Shown here one piece after another: positions 52,568-60,056 of a DNA stretch of 64,000 nt. A program made the position numbers and the translations under genes. The notes under the pieces were generated by a model, which saw only the letters and a list, made by a program, of their open reading frames with translations, did not search any database and was not told the origin of the DNA. Within the stretch, counting starts at the first letter, position 1. Each line of letters begins with the position of its first letter. This stretch comes from Candidatus Thiodiazotropha sp. (ex Myrtea sp. 'scaly one' KF741663) (lineage in GTDB: Bacteria > Pseudomonadota > Gammaproteobacteria > Chromatiales > Chromatiaceae). Where the stretch lies: assembly GCA_025655555.1 (NCBI GenBank), contig JAHXIQ010000005.1, forward strand, positions 124,001 through 188,000, written 5' to 3'.

Positions 52568-52930
52568 TTATATCAATTTTTTGATGCTCTCTGCGGCCCT
52601 TTTGACATCGAGGAAGATCAAACCCAATTTAGCGTTCGTTTTAGCCAGTACTGTTACCACAGCTTCCGTACCGGCGTGAGCCATCAGTACATAACCGCTG
52701 TTGCCTTTAACAAGTACCTGTTCCAGATCTCCTCGAGCCAGTTCTTGTGAGGTGCGATCGCCCAGTGAGAGCATGGCGGCACTCATAGCGCCGACCCTGT
52801 CTTCATCGAGGCTTTGCGGTAATTGAGAGGCCATAATCAAGCCATCGGTGGAGATCACGGCTGAGGCCTCGATATCCGCCGAGGTGCCGTTGAGTTCACT
52901 GAGTATGGAATTAAGCATGTCTGCACGCAT
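52568..52930 (-). CDS. Roadblock/LC7 domain protein
   Basis: A 120-residue Roadblock/LC7 protein (MglB-like). DIEASAVISTDGLIMASQLP and RVGAMSAAMLSLGDRTSQEL are the conserved first strand, helix and loop; VLAKTNAKLGLIFLDVKRAA is the last strand and helix. Roadblock dimers act as regulators, often GAPs, of small Ras-like GTPases such as MglA; a GTPase is encoded 1.3 kb upstream in this operon. Confidence 0.9.
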   Translation of the reverse strand: MRADMLNSILSELNGTSADIEASAVISTDGLIMASQLPQSLDEDRVGAMSAAMLSLGDRTSQELARGDLEQVLVKGNSGYVLMAHAGTEAVVTVLAKTNAKLGLIFLDVKRAAESIKKLI

Positions 52931-52960
52931 GATGATGTCTCCTGGTGTGTGGTATGAATA

Positions 52961-53524
52961 TCAGTTGTGGTAGGCGCCGGCGAGGTTGTTGAATAGTTTC
53001 CTGCTCATTCCGGTGATAGCTAAAAAACGGTCCAACTCCGCCGAGAGAGATGAGATTTGATAAGATTGCTGCATGATCAGCAGGGAAAAACCCATTACGG
53101 CATTTATGGCACTGAGCAGGTCAGCGGCACGTTCGGGTTCTCCGGGATAAGTTTTACTGACCAGCGTGATGAGTTCATTGGCGATTAAGCTCATGCCGCC
53201 GGACATGAACTCTACCGGCAGATGCACTTTTACATGCACCTGGCCCACTTGGTACATTGATTGGGCATAAGTCTCGTCAAAGGGGCCTGTAAAAAGACCT
53301 TCAAGCCATTTGAGATGTGTCTGCTTTAGCGAGTCTAGACGTCCATCTATAAAAGGCGCTGTCTTGTCGATGCTTTGCAAAGTAGCGTAGAAGCCTTCAG
53401 TGACATCCGGCAGTGCAGGTTTCAGGGTCGTGCCGGCTTCTGCAAGCAGGATTTCGTGTTCCTTTGTCAGCCCGGTAAAACTTTTGGCATATCGGGTGAG
53501 TTCCGTAAAATCGAGCTCTTCCAT
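52961..53524 (-). CDS. Protoglobin-domain protein
   Basis: A 187-residue single-domain protoglobin / globin-coupled-sensor-type protein. YQVGQVHVKVHLPVEFMSGG contains the expected proximal haem His97 in the VGxxHVxxxLP motif. Helical segments before and after fit the globin fold. No C-terminal signalling domain is attached, so it must act by contact with partners or as a stand-alone gas sensor for O2, NO or CO. The gene lies between the Roadblock gene and an unknown gene in the GTPase operon. Confidence 0.85.
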   Translation of the reverse strand: MEELDFTELTRYAKSFTGLTKEHEILLAEAGTTLKPALPDVTEGFYATLQSIDKTAPFIDGRLDSLKQTHLKWLEGLFTGPFDETYAQSMYQVGQVHVKVHLPVEFMSGGMSLIANELITLVSKTYPGEPERAADLLSAINAVMGFSLLIMQQSYQISSLSAELDRFLAITGMSRKLFNNLAGAYHN

Positions 53525-53611
53525 TCTTTCTTCTCCTTGTGTGTCCGACTGGTTGCTCTTGCCGTAACAGATTTTCTTTTTTGCTATCTGGTGGTTTTAC
53601 GTCAGCTATCC

Positions 53612-54253
53612 TCAAATACCTTTGTTCGAATATCGGGTGTACAAAGCCCAGACTATTGAGGAGAAGGCGGGTTGATTCAGTTGTGGAACGCCCTGAATGA
53701 TGAGGACAAAGCGGTGCTCATCGATAAACAGGGGCCAAAAACCCACACTGCTGTTACCCGCCGCATCTATCAGTCCCCAGGCGTTGGTGGTAAGTCGCAG
53801 GTTATGCCGGGTCAGGTTGTAGTGGCGTGCATCGAGAGAAGCGATGTCGGCACTAAGGGCGGAGAGTTCCACTGCAGCCTCATGGGTGAACCCCGCTACT
53901 GCCACGTAGAAGCCGTGACTGTCTGCAAGTAGTGCTTTGCCGCTTGCGGAAAGGGGCGGTAACAGTTCTGGAAGTATTGTCTCCAGTGCGCCGGGTGGGG
54001 TTGTTCGTGCTTCTGTATAACCTTCAATCCAATCTTGATTCTGTATATGGAATAGGGTCTCTTGCGCACTCTCACCAGTCAGGCCACTCCATGTCTCCAG
54101 CGCTTTTTGAGTCAGCAGTGGGCTGGTCTCCTCACGCAGCAGCGCACAGAGTAAGTTGCGAGTGGGGTCTTTCTCTTGATGAGAGACGGCGTGATAGGCA
54201 CCACCTGGGGTCGGTAAGACATAGTGATTGTCAATGAGTCGGTAGTCAGCCAT
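53612..54253 (-). CDS. Unknown protein with a possible divergent Roadblock-like C-terminal domain
   Basis: A 213-residue soluble protein without a named family. The N-terminal 90 residues are helical (SPLLTQKALETWSGLTGES) and may be winged-helix-like. The C-terminal half, from about residue 108, reads ADSHGFYVAVAGFTHEAAV, then a helix ELSALSADIASLDAR, then strands AWGLIDAAGN, VGFWPLFID and FVLIIQGVP. This is the strand-helix-strand order and SxGFxxxxAxELxALSA pattern of Roadblock domains, but similarity is weak. It starts one base after the GTPase stop codon, so co-translation is likely. Confidence 0.65.
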   Translation of the reverse strand: MADYRLIDNHYVLPTPGGAYHAVSHQEKDPTRNLLCALLREETSPLLTQKALETWSGLTGESAQETLFHIQNQDWIEGYTEARTTPPGALETILPELLPPLSASGKALLADSHGFYVAVAGFTHEAAVELSALSADIASLDARHYNLTRHNLRLTTNAWGLIDAAGNSSVGFWPLFIDEHRFVLIIQGVPQLNQPAFSSIVWALYTRYSNKGI

Positions 54254-54254
54254 C

Positions 54255-54791
54255 TCAACCTCCCAGTCCCGGGTCTAGGGAGTAGAGTAGGGCTTCAACC
54301 AGTAGTGACACATCTCGCTTCTCCCTCGCATCCACATCGAAAATAGGAATCTTTGCACCACTGTTCTCCAGTTGCAGGTGGTAGTCTTCGATGGTAGGTG
54401 TCCCGGACAGGTCCATCTGTGTAACGCCGATCACTACCTTGCTGGATGCGATGAACTCATGAAAGGCGTCAAGAAAGAAGTGCATGTCCCGAAAAGGGTC
54501 TTGCCTGGTATTGTTCAGTAGCAGCACCAGACCTATGCCTCCCTGGGTGAGAATCTCCCACATGAAGTTGAAGCGCTCCTGCCCTGGCGTTCCGTATAGA
54601 TGGATCCGCTCACTCTCATCAAGCTTGATCTGACCGTAATCCATGGCGACGGTGGTGCCCGGCTTTTGATTCTTGGCCATATCGGTGGCCTGCTCATCCG
54701 TGGTGACTGGATCGATATCGCTGACGGCTCCGATGGCGGTGGTTTTACCAGCACCTACCGGGCCGCTGAATATGATTTTGAAGTCGTTCAT
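54255..54791 (-). CDS. MglA/CvnD-like small GTPase
   Basis: A 178-residue Ras-like GTPase. G1 is GPVGAGKTT (10-18), G2 a Thr in KPGTTVAMDYG, G3 YGTPGQERF with Gly in place of the usual Asp of DxxG, and G4 VTQMDLSG with T-Q-x-D in place of NKxD. These departures match the bacterial MglA/CvnD-type group. It lies with a Roadblock gene, its usual regulator. It overlaps the upstream gene by four bases. Target and cellular role are unknown. Confidence 0.88.
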   Translation of the reverse strand: MNDFKIIFSGPVGAGKTTAIGAVSDIDPVTTDEQATDMAKNQKPGTTVAMDYGQIKLDESERIHLYGTPGQERFNFMWEILTQGGIGLVLLLNNTRQDPFRDMHFFLDAFHEFIASSKVVIGVTQMDLSGTPTIEDYHLQLENSGAKIPIFDVDAREKRDVSLLVEALLYSLDPGLGG

Positions 54792-55963
54792 TTGTTTTTT
54801 TGTCCTCTCAGGCGATCCAGTAGGCGACCCAATATCCCCCGCTGGCCGGATTGCGCTATCGCCGGTGGTACGAGCAGGGTGTCAACAGCACGACGAGTCT
54901 CTCCAGCCAGTTGTAATGCTTTGGCTGCACTATAGAAGGCGAATACATAACGTTGAGGGATATCAAGGGATGTGGCCGTATCTGCCAGGGAGCGGGGTTG
55001 ATCGGCCCAGGTGGCGGCTATGGCAAGGGCGTGTGGCGTGACCACCAACCGGGTGAAATTCGGCCAGCGGCGCAGATAGATCGGCTGCAGGATGTTGGTG
55101 TCATCCGGCACACGTCCTCGAGAGGCCCAGAGGGCGATCTTCCAGAAGAAGGCGGCGATCGGGTACTCTTGGACTACTGGCTCCGGTGAATCCTCTGAAT
55201 CGAACAGACGTAGAGACACCTCAAGGGTGGTGTCCGGCATGGTGCAGAAGGGGCGCAGGTGTCTCTCTTCACTATAGACACGGACTGTTCGTGTTTTTGC
55301 CATCAAGTGAATGGTGGGCCATGGTCCCGTGACATCAACATTCTGATTGTGTCTCACCGCATGATTCAGTGCCTGCTGAAGATGCCCCTGCAGATAGTGG
55401 TTTGGGTTGTAATGGATTTTCGCCATCTGTACCGGATCCATCGGGTCGATGTCCTTTGCAGTGCCGACGAATGTCTTTTCCGCAGCTTCACTCATGAGGG
55501 ATGCGGCCCGGCTTGCTTTCGGGGACGCCTGAGGCGGTTTGTCATGGGTTACTGGTTCATTAGTGACCGGTGTCTCTGCATAGGGAGTGATTGTTTCGGA
55601 AGGTGGTTGGTCCTCATCCTCAGTGGTGACCAATAGGTGGCGGCGCTGCTTTTCGATTGCCATGATAAGCAGCTTTACCGGGATCGGTTTCTGCACGAAA
55701 ACGGTAAGGGGATCAGATAACTCCCGGTTTTTAAGTGAGACCAGAATCAGAGGAATTTCCGGATGTCGCTGGCGAAACTCTTCCCACAAGCGCTCTCCAC
55801 CGAATACATCAAGATCAAGAATACAGATCTCCGATGACTCCTCCTCCACCAGCACATAGCGGTTGTTGCATTTGCTGCTGAACAGCATGCGCAGTGCATT
55901 GCGTTGACGCTGATCCATACCGATTGCACCAAGACAAACAGGGGGAGGGGTGGGTGAGGTCAT
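54788..55963 (-). CDS. Pseudo-receiver protein, GTPase-operon component
   Basis: A 391-residue protein. Residues about 12-115 look like a receiver (REC) fold: RYVLVEEESSEICILDLDVF, EIPLILVSLKNREL and the Lys-Pro FVQKPIPVKLLIMAI. The acidic pocket is atypical, so phosphorylation is doubtful. A Pro/Ala-rich linker follows (about 120-170), then an unrecognised domain with YPIAAFFWKIALWASRGRVP and IYLRRWPNFTRLVVTPHALA near the C-terminus. The ATG at 55963 overlaps the upstream stop codon by ATGA; an ATG 29 codons further up lies inside the upstream gene. It overlaps the GTPase gene likewise. Confidence 0.7.
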   Translation of the reverse strand: MTSPTPPPVCLGAIGMDQRQRNALRMLFSSKCNNRYVLVEEESSEICILDLDVFGGERLWEEFRQRHPEIPLILVSLKNRELSDPLTVFVQKPIPVKLLIMAIEKQRRHLLVTTEDEDQPPSETITPYAETPVTNEPVTHDKPPQASPKASRAASLMSEAAEKTFVGTAKDIDPMDPVQMAKIHYNPNHYLQGHLQQALNHAVRHNQNVDVTGPWPTIHLMAKTRTVRVYSEERHLRPFCTMPDTTLEVSLRLFDSEDSPEPVVQEYPIAAFFWKIALWASRGRVPDDTNILQPIYLRRWPNFTRLVVTPHALAIAATWADQPRSLADTATSLDIPQRYVFAFYSAAKALQLAGETRRAVDTLLVPPAIAQSGQRGILGRLLDRLRGQKNK

Positions 55964-56718
55964 GCTTGATTTTGCCCTTCTTTCAGGTGGGTCAGTAGTG
56001 CTTGCCATTCGGCCTGGGCAGGATTTTCCAATCCCTGCAGGCGCTGCCACATGGCAGTGACGGGCGCGAGTTGTCTGAGGTGGCGGTATATCTCCAGCAG
56101 GGCGTGATGTAACGCTTCACACCCGGGGGTTGCCAACAGGGCCGTCTCCAGGGTCTCCTGTGCCAGTTCAACCTGTCCGTACTCCAACTGTTGCTGGGCG
56201 GTTGTCAAAGGATCGGTCTCATCTGCTGATGCCAAAGCCATTTTCTCGATCAACAGCGTGTTGCCGGTAATGCCACTGGAGAGTATCGAGTTGTCTGCCT
56301 GCAGCGACTTCAATAGAACGTTCACATCTCCCTGTAGCAGGTTATTCGCAAGCAGATTCAGATCGCGGGGTTTCAGCAGTGATTTGCTGAGGGCCAGCAT
56401 GCGTCTACGCAGCGCAAAGCCCTTCTCTTTCAAGACCAGAAAGAGATCGAGCAGCGCTCCCAGGACATGCTTGTCCTTCGTCTCTACGTAGAGTTCGATT
56501 CGTGCCACATGCGATCGGAGTGCTTCCGGTTTGCGGGCTATCTCCTGGGCATAGTGGGCTTTCAGCTTTATGAGCCAGCTTGCCGCATTACTACGGTATC
56601 TTTTCAGGTCCGTGCTTAGGAATGCAGGTTCAAGCTGTGGATCATCGCTATGGGGGGAGGCTGCGGTACCTGTGTGGAGAACCAGTGACTGCTGCGAGTG
56701 GTATGCGGTCCGTGCCAT
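55960..56718 (-). CDS. Helical (TPR-like) protein of unknown function, first gene of GTPase operon
   Basis: A 252-residue soluble protein, mostly helical. The middle (RSHVARIELYVETKDKHVLG, LDLFLVLKEKGFALRRRMLA) and the end (QLEYGQVELAQETLETALLA, CEALHHALLEIYRHLRQLAP) have TPR-like Ala/Leu patterns, resembling the C-terminal domain of FimV-type hub proteins. No family is certain. The final codons overlap the next gene by ATGA. A 279-bp gap to dnaX on the opposite strand presumably holds its promoter. Confidence 0.65.
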   Translation of the reverse strand: MARTAYHSQQSLVLHTGTAASPHSDDPQLEPAFLSTDLKRYRSNAASWLIKLKAHYAQEIARKPEALRSHVARIELYVETKDKHVLGALLDLFLVLKEKGFALRRRMLALSKSLLKPRDLNLLANNLLQGDVNVLLKSLQADNSILSSGITGNTLLIEKMALASADETDPLTTAQQQLEYGQVELAQETLETALLATPGCEALHHALLEIYRHLRQLAPVTAMWQRLQGLENPAQAEWQALLTHLKEGQNQA

Positions 56719-56997
56719 TGTCTATCCTTCTGGTATGAAAACCTTCAGGTGGAGTTTTTATATCTCTTTACCTGAATCTGGCGCACCCTGGTGATATTTT
56801 TTCGCGGGATGATTGAAACGCGACCATTCCCGGCTTTCTGTATTTAGGGTTTCACCTTTAGTTATTCATATCGTCAGATTGAAGTGATTCTGAAGGGATT
56901 CTATTTCGTAGGAATTTGCTTAAATTGACGGCAGTGATTCCACCTGGAATTCGGGGTAAACTGCCATCCTTCACTCAGCAGATAACGAAACCGGTAT

Positions 56998-58647
56998 ATG
57001 TCCTACCAGGTATTAGCCCGTAAATGGCGCCCGCAGCTGTTCAGCCAGCTGGTGGGGCAGGAGCATGTCGTCAAGGCGTTGACCAATGCGTTGGACAACG
57101 AGCGGCTGCATCACGCTTATCTGTTTACCGGTACCCGGGGGGTCGGTAAGACCACATTGGCGAGAATCTTTGCCAAATCTCTCAATTGCGAGCAGGGTAT
57201 CAGCGCCACACCCTGTGGAGTTTGTGATGCCTGCCGTGAGATCGATGAGGGGCGCTTCGTCGACCTGCTGGAAGTGGATGCGGCCTCCCGCACCAAGGTG
57301 GATCAGACCCGTGAACTGTTGGATAACGTCCCCTATGCCCCCGTACGCGGTCGCTACAAAGTTTATCTAATTGATGAAGTTCACATGTTTTCTGCCAGTA
57401 GTTTCAATGCTTTGCTGAAGACACTTGAGGAACCGCCTCCGCATGTAAAATTCATCCTTGCCACCACAGATCCGCAGAAAGTTCCGGTGACGGTGCTCTC
57501 CCGCTGTTTGCAGTTCAATCTCAAGCGGCTCAGTCGCGAGCAGATCGGGCAGCAACTGAGACACATTCTGGAGCAGGAAAAGATTCTCTTCGATGATGAA
57601 TCTCTCTCGCTCTTGGCCAGAGGCGCAGATGGCAGTATGCGTGATGGACTGAGTCTGCTCGATCAGGCTATTGCCTTCGGCGCCGGTGAAGTGAAAGGGG
57701 CAGAGGTGCGCACCATGATCGGCACAGTGGGGGCCGACCAGATCTATGGTCTGCTGGATGCCCTGATGAATCAGAATGGTGCTGAGTTATTACAGGGTGT
57801 TGCTGAGATGACCCAAAGGGCCACCGACTTCACCTCAGCGACTCAGGAATTGTTGGCCATGCTGCATCAGATTGCCCTGATGCAAACGGTGCCGGGGATA
57901 GCACCGGATGAAGCCTTCGACGCAACACGCCTGCAACACTTTGCCGATGGGCTGACGCCGGAAGATATACAGCTTTTCTACCAGATCGGATTAACCGGCC
58001 AGAAAGAGCTCCATCTGGCACCGGACCCACGTAGCGGATTCGAGATGCTGCTGCTGCGGATGCTGGCTTTTCGTCCGGCAGAGAGCGCCGGGGCATCTGG
58101 TGGTGCAGGCAGTGCGCAAACCCGGCGTGTGGGCGGTGCAGCAGCCCCAAGCCCTTCACAGCCAAAGCAGACGGCTACTCAGGTAGATCCGACCCATCAG
58201 TCTGCGAAAGCGAAAGCACCGGTGGCTGACAAACGTCCAGCGCAGGCCGCAGCCATCAAGAAGGCCGATCCCGCTCAATGGGACAGCTTCGTCGCTGGTT
58301 TGAAGCTGGGCGGTATTGCCAGTCAGTTGGCCCACCACTCGGTCTACGAGAGCTGGGATGGGGAGACCCTCTGTCTTAAGCTCGATACTTCACACCGACA
58401 CCTTCGTGTAGGGCAAGCGGAATCCCGCCTGCAGGAAGGCATCAGTAGTCAGTTGGGCAGAGCGGTCAAACTGAAAATTACTGAGGCGGTGCCTGAGGCT
58501 GAAACCCCCGCCATGCGCCAAGACAGGGAGCAGCAGGAACGTCAGCGGGAGGCACAGGCCTCGATGAGCAGTGATCCCCTGGTCAAGGAGATGGAGGAGC
58601 ACTTCTCAGCCAAGCTAGTGTCCGATTCGGTACGGCCGACGGACTGA
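56998..58647 (+). CDS. dnaX: DNA polymerase III subunit gamma/tau
   Basis: A 549-residue clamp-loader ATPase. Walker A GTRGVGKT (45-52), zinc Cys at 64, 73, 76 and 79 (CEQGISATPCGVCDACR), Walker B VYLIDEVHMFS near 121-131 and the sensor VLSRCLQF are present. Domain III and a Pro/Ala/Gln-rich linker (about 355-425) precede domain V. E. coli tau has 643 residues; no A-AAA-AAG slippery sequence is present, so a short gamma form by frameshift is not expected. First of the dnaX-ybaB-recR cluster. Confidence 0.95.
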   Translation: MSYQVLARKWRPQLFSQLVGQEHVVKALTNALDNERLHHAYLFTGTRGVGKTTLARIFAKSLNCEQGISATPCGVCDACREIDEGRFVDLLEVDAASRTKVDQTRELLDNVPYAPVRGRYKVYLIDEVHMFSASSFNALLKTLEEPPPHVKFILATTDPQKVPVTVLSRCLQFNLKRLSREQIGQQLRHILEQEKILFDDESLSLLARGADGSMRDGLSLLDQAIAFGAGEVKGAEVRTMIGTVGADQIYGLLDALMNQNGAELLQGVAEMTQRATDFTSATQELLAMLHQIALMQTVPGIAPDEAFDATRLQHFADGLTPEDIQLFYQIGLTGQKELHLAPDPRSGFEMLLLRMLAFRPAESAGASGGAGSAQTRRVGGAAAPSPSQPKQTATQVDPTHQSAKAKAPVADKRPAQAAAIKKADPAQWDSFVAGLKLGGIASQLAHHSVYESWDGETLCLKLDTSHRHLRVGQAESRLQEGISSQLGRAVKLKITEAVPEAETPAMRQDREQQERQREAQASMSSDPLVKEMEEHFSAKLVSDSVRPTD

Positions 58648-58735
58648 GTTGCTGAAGGTGCGCATGGCGGGTATATGAATCATCTCCATCAGCACATAAA
58701 ACTTAATCTATTGAATAGACATTGAGGAAAAATCC

Positions 58736-59059
58736 ATGAAAGGCGGTATAGGCAATCTGATGAAACAGGCCCAGAAGATGCAGGCCGAAATGCAGGAGAC
58801 ACAGGAGCGTCTTGCCCAGGAAGAGGTTACCGGTGAGTCCGGTGGCGGTCTGGTAAAGGTCATCATGAACGGAAAACATGAAGTGCGCCGGGTGGAGATC
58901 GACGATTCATTGGTGGGTGATGACAAAGAGATGCTTGAGGATCTGGTCGCCGCTGCGGTTAACGATGCCGCACAGCGGGTCGGTCAGAAGATGCAGGAGA
59001 GCATGTCAGGACTCACTGAGGGACTGGGACTGCCACCGGGTATGAAACTTCCCTTCTGA
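58736..59059 (+). CDS. ybaB: YbaB/EbfC nucleoid-associated protein
   Basis: A 107-residue DNA-binding dimer protein. [20 protein letters not shown] and [20 protein letters not shown] are the family blocks. GAGGAAAAATCC precedes the ATG. Conserved position between dnaX and recR. Confidence 0.95.
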   Translation: MKGGIGNLMKQAQKMQAEMQETQERLAQEEVTGESGGGLVKVIMNGKHEVRRVEIDDSLVGDDKEMLEDLVAAAVNDAAQRVGQKMQESMSGLTEGLGLPPGMKLPF

Positions 59060-59070
59060 GTTTTTCGACT

Positions 59071-59667
59071 GTGAGTAACCCACCACTACTGCAGCAATTG
59101 ATCACCGCCCTGCGATGTCTGCCCGGTGTTGGGGCCAAGAGCGCCCAACGTATGGCATACCATCTGTTGGAGCGCGACAGGGATGGTGGACGGCATCTGG
59201 CTGGGATGCTGTCAGAATCCATGGATAGAATCGGTCACTGCACCCGTTGCCGTACCCTCAGTGAGACAGAGTTATGCAACCTCTGTGACAATCCCCATAG
59301 GGACCCCTCGATACTTTGTATTGTGGAGACGCCGGCTGACCTGATGATCATCGAACAGGCCATTGACTACCGGGGCGGTTACTTTGTACTCGGTGGGCGA
59401 CTTTCTCCGCTGGATGGTATCGGGCCTCGGGAGATCGGCCTGGAACAGTTGGATCAAAGATTCGCTGAAGGTGTGGTCAGAGAGATCATCCTCGCTACCA
59501 ATCCCACGGTAGAGGGTGAGGCAACGGCACAATACATCCACGATATGGCAAGAGCCAGAGGGATCAAAACGACGCGTATCGCACAGGGAGTGCCCATGGG
59601 CGGTGAGCTGGAGTATGTGGATGGCGCCACATTGGCTCACGCCTTTCATGAAAGATCGGAAATATAG
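59071..59667 (+). CDS. recR: Recombination protein RecR
   Basis: A 198-residue RecFOR-pathway protein. Helix-hairpin-helix [17 protein letters not shown], zinc Cys 57, 60, 69 and 72, and the Toprim segment [15 protein letters not shown] are all present. It starts with GTG 11 bases after ybaB. A dispersed-repeat end follows the stop codon. Confidence 0.95.
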   Translation: MSNPPLLQQLITALRCLPGVGAKSAQRMAYHLLERDRDGGRHLAGMLSESMDRIGHCTRCRTLSETELCNLCDNPHRDPSILCIVETPADLMIIEQAIDYRGGYFVLGGRLSPLDGIGPREIGLEQLDQRFAEGVVREIILATNPTVEGEATAQYIHDMARARGIKTTRIAQGVPMGGELEYVDGATLAHAFHERSEI

Positions 59668-59672
59668 CTAAT

Positions 59673-59700
59673 AATTAAAATTAGTGTTAACAGGCCCTAG
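59673..59700. repeat. Solo end of the dispersed repeat family
   Basis: ATTAGTGTTAACAGGCCCTA within an AATTAAA-flanked 28-bp copy, between recR and the HIT gene. It matches 35557-35580 and the ends of the elements at 15498-15560 and 45608-45875. The GGAGG-like sequence of the HIT gene begins immediately after it. Confidence 0.65.
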
Positions 59701-59711
59701 GAGGAGATCCG

Positions 59712-60056
59712 ATGAGCGACTGCCTTTTCTGTAAATTCATCAGTGGCGAGATCAAGCCGGATACTGTTTATGAAGACGATGAGGTTCTCGCCTTCCGGGA
59801 TATCAATCCCCAGGCGCCGACCCACATTCTGGTTGTCCCCAAACACCATATTGCCACATTGAACGATCTCCAGCTGAAAGATGATGCGTTGATCGGCAAG
59901 CTCTATCTGGCGGCTCAAAAGATTGCCAAACAGGAAGGTATTGACGAAGCTGGCTACCGTACGGTGATCAACTGCAACGAACAGGCAGGGCAGACAGTAT
60001 TCCATATTCACCTGCACCTGTTGGGTGGGCGCAGCATGACATGGCCGCCGGGTTAA
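59712..60056 (+). CDS. hinT: HIT-family nucleoside phosphoramidase HinT
   Basis: A 114-residue purine nucleoside phosphoramidase. The histidine triad [10 protein letters not shown] (His98, His100, His102) and [11 protein letters not shown] with its zinc-type Cys pair are present. GGAGGAG precedes the ATG. Its end overlaps by four bases the convergent hybrid kinase gene. Confidence 0.95.
   Translation: MSDCLFCKFISGEIKPDTVYEDDEVLAFRDINPQAPTHILVVPKHHIATLNDLQLKDDALIGKLYLAAQKIAKQEGIDEAGYRTVINCNEQAGQTVFHIHLHLLGGRSMTWPPG

Noticed and set aside
58140-58280. Programmed frameshift in dnaX producing a separate gamma subunit
   Set aside because: No A-AAA-AAG or comparable slippery run with a downstream stem was found in the gene.
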